From: Polytrichum commune
Lineage: Eukaryota; Streptophyta; Polytrichopsida; Polytrichales; Polytrichaceae
Assembly (NCBI GenBank): GCA_950295325.1
Contig: OX485805.1
Coordinates: 50,368,758-50,432,757, forward strand
DNA: 64,000 nucleotides
Direction: 5' to 3'
Part shown: positions 12,530-24,704 of the stretch, in pieces
Layout of the letters: every line of letters starts with the position of its first letter
Numbering within the stretch: the stretch's first letter is position 1
The notes under the pieces: model-generated
Databases searched by the model: none
What the model saw: only the letters and a program-made list of their open reading frames with translations
What the model was told of the DNA's origin: nothing
Made by a program: the position numbers and the translations under genes

Positions 12530-13234
12530 GCCTGCAATCAGAGGAGGACCCGCAAAGACACTCACTTACACCTTCAAGTTGTAACTCGATATCTTATAAG
12601 CTTTTGGATATTTCTCTCTGGCTAAGCTCACACCGTCCAGATAGAGAGGTTCGAGGAAGAGACGTCCACAGTGATCAATTCTATGACGTTTCCTAGTAAG
12701 TGATCAGCTGGTGTATATAATTCTCTCAAAGTCAGTCTAATTGGTCTTTTTCCGTAGAAATGACTTTGAACTGCAGATTAACCCTCATTCAGAGGATTCA
12801 GCAGTGCCACGCCCTTGATGCAGTCTATATCAAACTACTCTTTCAATACGTGTTGCAAGAAACCCTCAAAGAGGTGGTGGGTCATTTCATTCCATGTTGA
12901 TTCAATGTCTGTCCAATTACACTCAAATAGGTACTGAATCCTCCATGAGTTGCGCTTTGAACTGTTTGCAAATTAACCAGTTTTAAATCGAAACGTGGAC
13001 TCAACGGCCTCCCGTATCTTGTGCGGAAGCTAGCTGGAAATATCCATGGATTAAAGGCGGCTGGAGGCGAGGGGCGGGGCGGTTAGGCGGTTGAGGATCC
13101 GGTCCCAGTCTGAAGGCGGCAAGATGTATATGTCAAACTAGTGACTTCCATCCACTCATTAATGTCCATCTCCTCCCAGTTATCAAGAATGGAGTTCTAG
13201 ATCAACATTGGTCTTTTCGAGCCTTCAATCATTT
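12530..13234. other. no recognisable gene
   Basis: Mixed-composition sequence with two weakly related words (actttgaactgcagattaacc near 12763, gctttgaactgtttgcaaattaacc near 12953) and a GC-rich patch (about 13060-13120). No coding or transposon signature recognised. Confidence 0.5.
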
Positions 13235-13560
13235 CAAACGAGTCAAAAAAATTATCCCCTCATTGTTGATGAGGAATTTTTCATATTCTTAACTTCCAAA
13301 TTGATTATAGGCTTTATTAACGGTGTCACTTTGGGAATGAAATACCAATCAATTGTCTATTCACTAAGTGGAAGTGAACATGTATATTGGATTTTGGGCC
13401 TTGAAGTTGAGGTGCAATCAATATGGGTTTCGTGGACAAGGCGCCCTTCAAGAATGCAAGGGCAACTTTCTTTTTGACGTTGGGCGAGGCAGGTAGCATT
13501 AATTTTATCAATTGGGTTAAAAAAATATTCTCAAGTTGCCCAAGGGTTGTGGATTATGGG
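13235..13560 (+). repeat. dispersed repeat R1, copy a
   Basis: Shares with copies b, c and d the ordered words cactttgggaatgaaat, aagtggaagtgaacat, tatattggatttt, ccttgaag-tgaggtgca, tcaatatggg, cttcaagaatgcaag and gttgggc. It is non-coding. The element type is not recognised. Confidence 0.8.
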
Positions 13561-14593
13561 TCCTAGCCCTAATCCTAGCAAGAGACCCCTCCTTCAAAAA
13601 GCTTGTTGGGTAGAGGTTAGCATCCTCCACGGTTTAAATTCAAGTTACCTTAACATCATAACTTGGTGGCATGTCCCAAACATTGAACATTGACTTGGGG
13701 ATGTCCCAAACTTTTTTCTCTCTCTATCTAGGCTTCTTAAATTCTATTCAAATTCTCTTTCTCTAAGACTTTTATTGTTGTTTACATGGTTTTCAAATTT
13801 TGATATTTTCCTTGAAATCCTTTGAAAATGAATTGGCTTGGCCTAGGATACCCATTTGAAAAAATCTTGTACTCTTTAATGTTAAGATACCAAATTTTGT
13901 ATTGGGGAAATTTGTCATTACTATTTATTTTAGAGACTTTTTAAACTATTTGGTCATGTTTATTATAGCTTTTGAAATGCCAAGTACTTGAACATCCAAT
14001 ACAAGCCTGCAACCCTGCACTACAGTCCATGATGCATTAAATTAGAAGCCATTAAATCATGCATGCATACCATAAATTGGGAGTTGCCACCCTGGGAATG
14101 TTTTTACGATGTAGTAGTGGAAAACCATGAAAGCTTGTTTGAATGTCTAGTATCTTGCTATGCTTCATTATCCTTTACTTATGTTAATTCAACCTTGAAA
14201 TTCAAGTTGCAACATACACTCAAACACCACCTCCAAAACCACCACTCATCATTTGCTCTCATGATTCAACAAGGATGACCTCAAGAAACAACAACTTATA
14301 ATCATGAACAAAGATGAAGGTTTAATCACATGGCAACCCACACACGTTATTTAGGTATCCCATGAAGTGTCCACCCCCCCCCCCAAGGACAAGAATATAT
14401 ACCCCAACGTTCAAATGTTAATATCTCCCTCAAATCTTCAACAAACCAGACAAATGATTAGCCTATGAAGTACTTTGTCTTGTGCTCAAGAGCCCTCACT
14501 TATAAAATTTCATCAAGTCATTTGTTACTTATGAGATCTCAAAGTTCAACTCAAGAAACAAGAACAAATATTAGTAGCTCAATATATGAGATG
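13561..14593. other. no recognisable gene; 5' flank of the Ty3 element
   Basis: AT-rich with short frames only, including 14063-14278, which has no recognisable domain. A poly-C run is at about 14373-14383. The last bases (CACGT, 14594-14598) are the target duplication of the retrotransposon. Confidence 0.5.
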
Positions 14594-14598
14594 CACGT

Positions 14599-15991
14599 TA
14601 TGAGCCCAAAATGGTTGCTCATATTTGTTTTATGCTTAGAATTTACTCAAATTTGCATTTGACATCGTTATTGAAACAACAAAAAATATTAAAAAGAGTG
14701 AGGCTTGGTGTGGAGTTAGGTTTTAGGCCTTAGGCTTATTTTGTGTGGTTGATTAGAAGCTCAGCGGCATTAGGGGTTGGTTTTGATTAAGTCGAGAGTG
14801 TGTGTGTTAAGAAAGGGGAAGGGCCTTGGGGGTTAATTGTTTGAATTGAGGCCTTCTCGTGTTGCTTTAGGGGTTGAGGGTTTAGTGGATAGGCTTGAGC
14901 TATTTTTAATTGGGGAAGGTTTAAGGGGTGTGTGGCTTTGGGTGTCCGTCTCCTTCACTCTCTCCCTCTCTTTTCTCTCTCTCTCTCTCTCTCTCGTACT
15001 AAGCAGTTAGGAGCTGGGATTCAGTTCGAGAGAAGGACTGATTCGGCCATCAAGCAGCTAGGAGCTGGGATTCAGTTCGGGAGAAGGGTTGATTCGGCCA
15101 TCCAATAGCTAGGAGTTGGGATTCAGTTCGGGAGAAGGGCTGATTCGGCCATCCAGCAGCTAGGAACTGGGATTCAGTTCAGGAGAAGGGCTGATTCAGC
15201 CATCCAGCAGCTAGGAGCTGGGATTCAGTTCGGGAGAAGGGCTGATTCGGCCATCCAATAGCTAGGAGCTAGGATTCAGTTCCGGAGAAGGGATGATTCG
15301 GCCATCCAGCAGCTAGGAGCTGGGATTCAGTTCGGGAGAAGGGCTGATTCGGCCATCCAGCAGCTAGGAGCTGGGATTCAGTTTCGGAGAAGGGTTGGTT
15401 CGGCCATCCAGCAGCTAGGAGCTGGGATTCAGTTTCGGAAAAGGGCTGGTTCGACCATCAGCAGCTAGGAGCTGGGATTCAGTTTCGGAGAAGGGTTGGT
15501 TCGGCCATCCAGCAGCTAGGAGCTGGGATTCAGTTTCGGAGAAGGGTTGGTTCAGCCATCCAACAACTAGGAGCTAGGATTTAGTTTGGAGAAGGGCTGA
15601 TTATACACTAGTGCCATGGTTGAAGTAAGGTGGGATGGTAGTGGCATCCACCTTGCAACACAATGTAGGCTAGTTAGTTAGGAGTAGCAAATGGGGTTAG
15701 CCTAATTAATTAGTTGATAAGTAAGTAGCAAGACCACAACATGCTAGGTGGTGGCATTAAGTGTTAATTAGATGTGTGGGTTTTACGATTTGGTGTATTA
15801 CGGGGTGACATTAGAGAATAGCGTTCTTCAACGCTTGTATCCTTGCTATGGAATAAATCGGTGTGTCAAAGTTGATGGGATATGTAATGGAGTTTAACGA
15901 CATTGAAAAGAGGGAGTTATTTGAACATGAATGTGATCCCCATTCCCTCACCCGGACTAGGACGCATAAGGGTGGGTGGTTTGGCCTCACA
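14599..15991 (+). repeat. 5' LTR (1393 bp) of the Ty3 element
   Basis: Starts TATGAGCCCAAAATGG and ends GGTTTGGCCTCACA. It carries a CT microsatellite (about 14970-14995), a 51-bp minisatellite (15004-15600), a stem-loop AGCGTT-cttc-AACGCT (15820-15835) and a GGACTAGGACGCATAAGGGTG block before its end. These end blocks recur in the four solo LTRs downstream. Confidence 0.92.
15004..15600 (+). repeat. 51-bp minisatellite inside the LTR, about 12 units
   Basis: Unit contains ctaggagctgggattcagtt followed by an agaagg-ctgattcggccatc block. Successive ggagctgggattcag starts at 15010 and 15061 give a 51-bp period. Units differ by point changes and one small deletion. The same array is in the 3' LTR. 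Confidence 0.93.
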
Positions 15992-15995
15992 TAAA

Positions 15996-16013
15996 TGGTG
16001 CGTCCGCTGGGAG
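15996..16013 (+). other. putative primer-binding site
   Basis: TGGTGCGTCCGCTGGGAG lies 4 bp after the 5' LTR, in the position and with the TGG start expected of a primer-binding site. I do not assign the tRNA. Confidence 0.5.
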
Positions 16014-16964
16014 TGAAGCGGGATTAGGAGAGACTTGGAGGCGACATCGTGGGAGATGGGAATGAGTGCTTAGCTCATGGTAAGTGTCTTATTTAGAGTT
16101 TTTCATTTTTGTCATTGACTAGTTTATTTCATTTTCTCTATTTCCTTGGAATGAATTGCATATTTCCTTTATGCATTTCGTTTTGAGGAGGGAGCGCGGC
16201 TAAGGTATGTCCTTAACTTTTTTGGGCATTTGCTAAAAACATAAAAAAAATTTATGATCGTTAGTTCACTAAGACATTAGAGGGGTAATTAATGTTAGGA
16301 AGATTAGACTTCGACACTCACCTCGGGGTGAGTCTCCAAGTCTTGGGAGTTGAGATTTGATGCTCTAGATCATAATTGTTAGTTTAGAAATTGTTCTTGT
16401 TACGGTCACACTAAATCACGGTCGAGAGGAGTGCTAACTTGCAGAGGAGGACGAATTGCTTAAGGTATGGCATTCTTCCCATTGAATTTATTAAACTAAT
16501 TAAGGAATTTTTTTTTAAACTGTTATTGTCGTTATCCATTGGAGAGGATAATTCCCTAGTTGTGTTATTGTGCGAGGACAAGAGGGTGATGCCTCGGTTC
16601 TTCGCATAATGGATGGCGAAGGTCAGCCCCTCACAATTGGTATTGTGGTGAGCGTCAGTTGGAGGAAAGGTTTTAGAGGTGATGCTCTAGCCCAATCAAA
16701 AATTGACATAAACATGCATATCCCCTGTTTAGGATTGTTCATTTTAATGGGCTTGCAGATTCTCTTCCTCACCTCTTCAATTTTTAAATCACATCAAGAA
16801 AAATAGAAATATTAATGAGTTAAGGTAGTGAGGGGTATGTGCGGTCAAGTGAGGGTTGATCGATTCATTGGGGAATGCAAGGAAAAACTCGATCCCAAAA
16901 AACAAAGTTGGAATAAAGAGTATATAGACTTACTCATAGAATAAGATCATCTAGGATTATTGAA

Positions 16965-18770
16965 GTGGTGGAAGAAGTTGAAATTAGGATAGAGAGTTGT
17001 TTGAATGTGGAACCTAGTGTTAGTCCATTGTCAGGAACATTAGAGAAGGAGGCTCAATTAGAGGACGACGATATTCTCTCTAGGTGGGGCGTCGAGATAC
17101 CATCAGAAACTAATCCACCTAGAGAAGACAATTCAATAGGAATTGATAGGGACATAGGAGAAGATCCACCGGTTGACATGGCACGACAAGGGGATGACGA
17201 GGGTCCATTCCGGAGGAAGACCCCATCGATCCATTGGTTAGACCGAGAGGTTTACCAATTGTGGTTCCACCAAACTTATATGCGGTGGATATGCCATCCC
17301 ACCTCCCTAAGTTTTATGAAACCAAGGATGAGGATCCTTCTAGACACATGAAGAGGTACATCGAGAGGTTGGCTAGTTCTCTTGTGACCAATCCGGGATA
17401 TTGGTTGGTATGGTTTTCCACTACTCTAGAAGGTGAGGCTTATGAGTGGTATATAGACCATGCCGAGGGACATTTTAGAGGATGGGAGCAATTGCAAAGG
17501 GAGTTTTTGAATGAATTTCGGCCAGAGGTTGGTCAAAACACGGCTTTGAGGGCATTCGCTTCATTGAAGCAAGGTAGGAAATAGGAGATTTTGGCTTACA
17601 TTAGGAGGTTTGATTTAGTGTGGGCACCATGTTCAATGATGACACACTAAAGCAATTTTTCATTCAAGATTTCTTTAAGTCGGGGACAATTAGGGGTGTT
17701 CTTGAGAGGAATCCTCAGACATTGGCGGATGCCAAGATAGCGGCTGGAGAGATGGAGAGCTTGGATAGAGATCATGAGAGATTGTGGAGAAGGAAAAATG
17801 AATTGATACCACAATTCATTCCCATTCGACCTAGAGTGGTGGCGGGAGAACCGGTCAAGTATGAGAGTCAAGTCTCATATGCCATTGTTGACACGGGTCC
17901 ACGTTCTTTAGCGGTTAGAAAACTGACACCACTCTTACTATTATCGGCCCCTAGAGCGGATCCTCATCTTGAGGAAGTGAAGAGAACATTGGGTGCTAGT
18001 CAATTGGGATTTCAAGAGGCCATGATTAAGCAAATGCAAAGTCTTACGGACCAAATGTCTTTGATGATCAAGAGTCAACAACCGGGTCCTCTACCTCTGG
18101 TTGAATCGGGTAGACATGCATCGGGGTTGTGGTGTGTTCAATGTGGCCAACCGGGCCATACTCGTCAGTTTTGTAAAACTGGACAAAACCATGATCAAAG
18201 AAGAAACGGTGGTCCACCTTCATAAAACCAACGAGGTCAAGGACAACCTCAATATGGATAAGACAACAATAGGGGACCTCCTCCTAGAGGTCAAGGCGGT
18301 CAAAACGTGGAGAAGAGGGAGTTCCATCCATTTTGTGAGAGATGGCATGCACAAGGTCAATGTTGGTCCGAGAGATAAGGTCATGGTTGTAGCAATTGTG
18401 AAGGAAACCATCCTACAGACAAGTGTCGTCAATCAGATAAGATTATTAGTGCGACTTACCCTGTGGCCAATCCATTACAACAAGCGAGGGACAACATGAG
18501 AGGAGCTAGACCACAAGGTGGACCACCGAATGAGCTTAGGCCACCGAGTTTGTATTACGACCATGGTAATGCGAGACAAACTTCTCATCCACCGGCGGGA
18601 TTACAAACGGCGAATGGTTACATTCCGATTCAAGAAAGGCAAGGAGGTCCCAAAACTTCGACAATAGGTGGCAAGTTCCTCCTACGGATCTGGGTCCGTC
18701 TAATTCTCAGGGTGTAAGGTTTATGGATGGTGTAGTGGAGTCACATCATGATGACGCTCTTCCTCTCTAA
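16965..18770 (+). pseudogene. Ty3 gag remnant with two zinc knuckles
   Basis: Structural capsid protein. An acidic N-terminal part (from 16965) passes by frameshift near 17250 into a typical retrotransposon gag domain (LPKFYETKDEDPSRHMKRYI, then GEAYEWYIDHAEGHFRGW, then FLNEFRP). A stop near 17582 and another frame change follow. The frame 17620-18225 ends with a CCHC knuckle, CVQCGQPGHTRQFC. Past further stops a second Cys-rich segment lies at about 18337-18429 (CSNCEGNHPTDKC). Several frames and stops make it non-functional. Confidence 0.85.
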
Positions 18771-19118
18771 ATGGATATTGGAGAGGAACAAGGTCAATGG
18801 CCTCCACACACCAATGTCATCACCTATGAGTTGAAGAATCTAGGAGATAAGGTTATTCATGAGGCACCGGCATTAGCGGTTACCACTAGAGCTAGGAGAG
18901 AGAAGGCCCCATTAGAGGTAGGAGTAGAAGGTCAAGAGGAGTATTCTTCGAATGAGGCTCCTAATCTTTCCGAATTGGATAGGATAGCTAGAGTAGCTAG
19001 AAAGACCACTAGGGAATTAGAGAAGGAGAATGTGATTCTTCATTATAGAAAGAGGCCTAATGTCATTCATGATTTGGAGGGTAGTGAGATGGGAGAATAA
19101 GAAGGACCGGGGATTCTC

Positions 19119-19730
19119 TTGGATGAATTCGATGGTGTTGGCAATACCAAGGTGGAGAAGTCGAGTGGCTACAATTTATGGGCCGATCTTAGCTCACTTA
19201 AGGCCGATATTACCTTTGGACAATTGTTGGGTATTTCACCTGTGGCTAGGAAGACTCTCAAGGAAGGAATGCCAGTAACTAGGAGGACTAGGAAGGTTAA
19301 GACTAGGGTGGCGGCTAGAGTTCAAATGCAAGGAAGAAGACGGGATGTCAAACCAATTGAAATTGAGGTTATGGTGGTGGACAAGGTGGTTCCTAATGTG
19401 CTAGTGGATGGAGGTAGCGGACTAAACATCTTACTGGAGCATACCATGAAGAGGTTGGGTCTTAGTCCTACGGGTCCGTCACCTTTCATCATCAATATGG
19501 TGAATCAAAATTCGGCCGTGCCTTTGGGAATGATTAAAGATTCTAGGATTAGCACTGGAGGGGAAGAGTATGTGGTCACTTTTCATATCATAAAAATGCA
19601 TTCTAACAAGGATACATTTCCCATCTTGTTAGGTAGACCCTAGTTGAGAATGTCGGATGTCATAGTGGATTGGGGAAGAATCAAACCATCTATTACTTAT
19701 GGTCCGGAGAATAATAGGGTCAAAGTTCCA
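19119..19730 (+). pseudogene. Ty3 aspartic protease domain
   Basis: Retropepsin-like domain that would process the polyprotein. The active-site motif is VLVDGGSGLNIL, with the catalytic Asp in DGGSG in place of the commoner DTG/DSG. The later ILLGRP flap/C-terminal motif is followed at once by TAG (19642-19644). The frame then reads LRMSDVIVDWGRIKPSITYG. Upstream, GQLLGISPVARKTLKEG is the linker common before this domain. The intact length is about 175 codons, so only the connection downstream is broken. Confidence 0.85.
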
Positions 19731-20189
19731 TAGGGTCGTTAGGTAGTTGGGTTAGACAATAGATTGCTTCATCTTCGGAAGATGAAGGTGATGCCAAAGA
19801 AGATGGCAAGAATGATGAAACATTGGTAGAAGAAGTTCATTCGGGTAATCTAGGTCCTAGTTTCTATAATTATGGAGATGATGGGGAGTATGCCCAATGG
19901 TTGAGAGATTATCCGGAGTCGGAATTCGATGTCATGATGACGTCCCACCATGCATGTTTGAGAGATGACATTTTTTATTCACGGAGTGAGAATTATTCTT
20001 TGTTAGAACTATGTGAGGTGCTCACCGAGGAAGAATGAATTTTAGGGGGATTGACACTTTGGGTAGATAGTATGAAAGAGAGTGACGTAAGTTTAGTACA
20101 TGTGGATGGGACTCAAGATGAGGAGGCTATTATGGAAGCGGAGAAGTTGGAGGAGCCTTTGCACTTCAAGACTACGTCGACGGGTATTG
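19731..20189 (+). other. pre-RT linker and site of RT deletion
   Basis: Reads an acidic linker (YGDDGEYAQWLRDYPESEFD), a stop near 20036, then EEPLHFKTTSTG. The next residues, VVGSALY, already belong to RNase H. The reverse transcriptase with its YxDD motif, about 300 residues in this family, is absent. The deletion junction is near 20190. Confidence 0.75.
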
Positions 20190-20605
20190 TGGTTGGTAGT
20201 GCCTTGTATTAGTCCACGGGTGAGAATGGTAAAGACCAACCCGTTGTCTACGCTAGCAAGCAATTGACACCGGCCGAGAGGAATTATTCTACCACGGAGA
20301 GAGAGTGTTTGGCGATGGTATTTTTGGTTAAGAAATTTCGCCATTACCTCGTGTGTAATCCGGTTGTTTTCTTTGTCGATCATATGGCCATAAAGTATTT
20401 GGTCAACAAGGCGGAGCTAAGCAAGAGATTAGCTAGGTGGGTCTTGTTATTAGAGGAGTTTGACTACACGGTGGAGTATAAGCCGGGCCGCATGCACTTG
20501 CAAGCCGACCATTTGTCTAGGTTGTCAGAGAGGATGACAAAGAGTCCAATATATGATAGGTTGGTGGATGACAATCTTTTTGTGGTTACGGCCAAACTGG
20601 AATAG
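20190..20605 (+). pseudogene. Ty3 RNase H domain
   Basis: Would degrade RNA in RNA-DNA hybrids during reverse transcription. Recognised by QPVVYASKQLTPAERNYST, then ERECLAMVFLVKKFRHYL, FFVDHMAIKYLVNK and a C-terminal YKPGRMHLQADHLSRL, a typical Ty3 RNase H block. One TAG near 20210 interrupts the N-terminus. The frame is then open to 20603. Confidence 0.9.
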
Positions 20606-20617
20606 TATGCGGGTATC

Positions 20618-21850
20618 GTGGAATTTTTTATCACACAAAAGTTGCTCGAGGATTGGACCAAGGAAGAGAGAATAAAAATTAGAATTAATAGTAGGCATTT
20701 TGCGGTGGTAGGGCATAAATTGTTTAGGAGGGGGACCAATGGATTGCTTAGGAGGTGTGTGTCGGAGATAGAGGTCCCTACCATTCTAGAGGCTTGTCAT
20801 GATAGTGCATGTGGAGGACATTTTCCCGGCTAACTTCCCAGTCAAAAGATTCTTAGAGCGGAATATTTTTGGCCTACCTTGTTCAAGGACTCACGTGCTT
20901 ATGTGAAGTGTTGTGACGCTTGTCAAAGGTATTCTAGGAATGACTTACGGATGGATATGCCACTCCATATTTCATTGCCTCTTGTGCCTTTTGAAAAATG
21001 GGAAATCGACTATGTGGGCGAAGTCCATCCCCATTCCTTCAAGGGAATGGCCTACATTGTAGTGGCCACCAAGTACCTCACCAAGTGGGCAGAGGCTAAG
21101 GCGGTCAAGACCGACACGGCGGCACATGCGGCGGCATTTATGTACGAAAACATCATCTCAAGGTTTGGAGTGCCCAAAATTTTGGTGAGCGATAGGGGGA
21201 CCCACTTTCTAAATTCCTTAATTCAAAAAATGATGAACAAGTTTTAAATTAACCATAGGAAGACTACCCCTTACCACCCCCAAACAAATGGTCAAACGGA
21301 GAGGGTAAATGGCATTTTGGTAAGCATCCTACGCAAGACAATGATGGACTTTAAGAGGGATTGGGATACAAAGTTGACGGCGGCATTGTGGGCTTATCGG
21401 ACAACTTACAAAGTAACTACCCAAGCCATTTCCTTCTCCTTAGTGTATGGTTTGGAAGCCACACTTCCATTTGAATATGAAGTGGAGTCTCTTCGGGTGG
21501 CCGTTGGCTCGCGCCTTACCGCGAGTGAATCGTTGAGAAATAGGTTGACCGACTTGGAGGAGCTTGATGAGAGAAAGAGAATGGCGGCTTAACATATTAA
21601 GGCGATCCAACGTCGAAAAAAAATCATCTTCGACAAACGACACAAAAAGAGGGCATTATGACCGGGAATGATGGTGATGATTCAAGATGCTAGGAAACTT
21701 GACTTCCCGGCTAAATTCGATGCGGTTTGGATGGGCCCTTATCTTGTCCGCGAAATATTTACCAACAATTCCATGCAATTGGAAACATTGAACGGGGAGA
21801 GCTTCCCAACCTGAACCGCGGGAAGTAGGTGCAAAGAGTATCGAGTTTGA
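20618..21850 (+). pseudogene. Ty3 integrase with several stops
   Basis: Inserts the cDNA into the genome. The zinc-binding HHCC part is split by a TAA at 20831 (HDSACGGHFPG, then CCDACQR). The core has the expected triad: Asp in KWEIDYVGEV, Asp in VSDRGTHFLN and Glu in PQTNGQTERVNGIL, with a TAA at 21245 before the third. The C-terminal part reads GMMVMIQDARKLDFP and VWMGPYLV, with stops at 21591, 21659 and 21812. Domain order is complete but the frame is broken at least five times. Confidence 0.9.
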
Positions 21851-21909
21851 ACGACAACTTGCCTTCGAAGCAAAAGATTCGGGATCCATCCCCCGATGGT
21901 CGCCAATTA

Positions 21910-22381
21910 TATGAGCCCAAAATGGTTGCTCATATTTGTTTTATGCTTAGAAATTACTGAAATTTGCATTTGACATCGTTATTGAAACAACAAAAAATAT
22001 TAAAAAGAATGAGGCTTGGTGTGGAGTTAGGTTTTAGGCCTTAGGCTTATTTTGTGTGGTTGATTAGTCGAGAGTGTGTGTGTTAAGAAAGGGGAAGGGC
22101 CTTGGGGGTTAATTGTTTGAATTGAGGCCTTCTCGTGTTGCTTTAGGGGTTGAGGGTTTAGTGGATAGGCTTGAGCTATTTTTAGTTGGGGAAGGTTTAA
22201 GGGGTGTGTGGCTTTGGGTGTCCGTCTCCTTCACTCTCTCCCTCTCTTTTCTCTCTCTTTCTCTCTCGTACTAAGCAGTTAGGAGTTGGGATTCAGTTCG
22301 GGAGAAGGGTTGATTTGGCCATCCAGCAGCTAGGAGCTGGGATTCAGTTCGGGAGAAGGGTTGATTCAGCCATCCAGCAGC
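21910..22381 (+). repeat. 3' LTR, left part, split by the hAT element
   Basis: Matches the 5' LTR from TATGAGCCC through the CT tract and the first two to three 51-bp units. It is missing an 18-bp segment relative to the 5' LTR near 22065. It stops at the hAT target duplication CCAGCAGC (22374-22381). Confidence 0.92.
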
Positions 22382-22398
22382 CATGGTTGTCTATCTCG

Positions 22399-22429
22399 AC
22401 GTCATGACGGTGTCGTGCCGTCATGACGT
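22399..22429. repeat. left subterminal hairpin of the hAT element
   Basis: ACGTCATGACGG (22399-22410) pairs perfectly with CCGTCATGACGT (22418-22429) around loop TGTCGTG. Such subterminal motifs are often transposase binding sites in hAT elements; that role is inferred here. Confidence 0.7.
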
Positions 22430-22679
22430 GTCGTGTCGTGACAGATCCCTCCGTCACGACACAATAGGGTCCATGTAGGGTCAACCTAGGGGGCAGCTAG
22501 TAGGGTGGGTAAAATACTTACCTTCTTGCCAAGGTGGCGTCCGATGTGGCAGAAAAGGCCGACGTGGACGTGGATATGCCTAGCGCCAGGTAAACCATTT
22601 TGCCATTCTGTTATCATTCTGTTAAAATCAAAGTAGTAAAATATGACTAAGGAGTGTGTGGGGCGGACGGGGGGGGATT

Positions 22680-23254
22680 TTCATTTTTTTTTTGAAATTG
22701 AAGACATAGTCTTTGTTTTTTGGCTCTCAAAAAATCATATGAACTCCAAAAAATGAGTTCTTGGTGTCCACGGATAGGTAATGAAGTCCTCTATACAAAT
22801 ATGAAATAACATTTGTACTGCAAGAGAATGTGCGACCGCAATTCTACGCTGTTTGCTGGAATCAGCACCTTTTCACTTTTTTTTGGAAATTTTAAGACAT
22901 AGTCTCGGTTTTTTGGCTCTCAAAAAATCATATGAATTCCAAAAAATGAGTTCTTGGTGTCCACTGATAGGTAATGAAGTCCTCTTTACAAATATGAAAT
23001 AACATTTGTACTGCAAGAGTATGTGCGACCGCAATTCTACGCTGTTCGCTGGAATCAGGAGCTTTTCACTTTTTTTGGAAATTTTAAGACATAGTCTCGG
23101 TTTTTTGGCTCTCAAAAAATCATATGAATTCCAAAAAATGAGTTCTTGGTGTCCACGGATAGGTAATAAAGTCCTTTATACAAATATGAAATAACTTTTG
23201 TATTGCAAGAGAATGTGCGACCGCAATTCTACGTAGTTCGCTGGAATCCGAGTT
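22680..23254. repeat. 192-bp tandem repeat, three copies, inside the hAT element
   Basis: The word atgagttcttggtgtcca starts at 22753, 22946 and 23138, so periods are 193 and 192 bp. Units share tttttggctctcaaaaaatc and a gtgcgaccgcaattctacg block with few differences, indicating recent amplification. Confidence 0.92.
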
Positions 23255-24154
23255 CCATGTAACTATTACATAAAAACAAATAATCATGTGATTATTTTGC
23301 TACAATTGAACTATAACCCCTAAATGATACCAAAATAATGTTTTAAATATTTTATGAATATTTCTTTTGATTTTTTCCTCTATATATAAATATGTTACTT
23401 ATGCCCCCTCCCCACTTGACATTAGCTAAGCCTAAAAGTGGGTCCTTAAAACTGAGCGTTCACACCATCGACATTATCTAGTGCCGAGCTTAGTTGGCAA
23501 ATGATGTGGCATGGCTTAAAAGTGGAGGTTTTAAGCTAAAACTACGGACCCTCCCATCGGTACCTAGACATGAGGCAAGAATGTAGGACCTCTAAAAGTG
23601 TTGCCTCCCGCTCTTGTGATTGGTTTCTTTTAGTCTTGGCTATGAGGGCACGAGGAGCTCCATTAACAAAAACCGATGGTAAGGATTAAGGCATTTGGGG
23701 ATGGGACAAAAACTATCCAACATTCATTGGTTGGTAGATAAAACAATGACCATGTGTGAAAGTTACTTAACTAAAAGCTACTTGGAAATCTCTGGAGCAA
23801 GTTCTTGTAGGTGCATTCGGATAGCCGGACGTGTCCACTATAACCGAAGGAGCTTTACCCAGGTTTTAGGGAAGTCCTTGGGTGAGAGGGATGGGCACAT
23901 TGCACCACCCTCTTTTCACCGGCCCACCCATTTATTTCAAAATAAACGGATCGGGACCGGTACATGGAACTTGGTCCTTACGCCCGATTGATAGTTTTTT
24001 GTTACAAATCAAGATTATATTTTTTATTATTTAAAATATTAGTTTTTCTAAAATGTTGTGTAATCCAAAATTGAGGTGACATTTTAGAATTAAATGTATA
24101 TGTCATTTTGACATTCATTTTTTTTTAAATATCACATGACACTTTGTATTTGGA

Positions 24155-24440
24155 GCACATATATGTGATTTGTTGAATGAAAGTGGCCTTCGGATGCGTG
24201 ACATGGGTTGTGAACCAATATGAACTACTATGGTTGAAACACATATATGTGATTTGTTGAATGAAAGTGGGCTTCGTATGCGTGTGGGTTGTGAAACCAT
24301 ATAAACCACTCATGTTGAAGCACCAATATATGTGATTTGTTGAATAAAAGTGGCCTTCGGATGCGTGACATGGGTTGTGAAACCATATGAACCACTAAGG
24401 TTGAAGCACAAATTGATGATTTGTTGAATGAATGGATAAC
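24155..24440. repeat. 84-bp tandem repeat, about 3.5 copies, inside the hAT element
   Basis: The word gtgatttgttgaatga (last copy slightly changed) occurs at about 24165, 24249, 24332 and 24418. Each is followed by aagtgg-cttcg-atgcgtg and ggttgtgaa. Short minus-strand frames through the array are repeat artefacts. Confidence 0.88.
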
Positions 24441-24704
24441 ATATCAAATATAGAAGCTTCAAAGAGGTATCAAAGAGGTTTCCAATGCGGATGTCGATAG
24501 ACTTTTCCAAAAAGTGCAACTACCTTTATGACCTCACCAATTTTTTTTTTAATCCAATTGTATTTTCTTTATTTCACCAACGAGAATTGGATCCTCTACA
24601 TCTTGGATTACATCAATTATTGTATATTTCATGAAGTCCTTTGAGCTCAATATATAAGTAGAGCATTTAGACTCATACATATGACGAGGTAGAATATCAT
24701 AGAT

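Noticed and set aside
15004-15600. 51-bp array as a CRISPR array
   Set aside because: There are no spacers: the units are directly contiguous, diverged and sit inside an LTR.
22204-22407. 67-aa frame with repeated VGIQFGRRVDLAIQQ-type text
   Set aside because: It is a translation of the 51-bp LTR minisatellite and runs into the hAT element.
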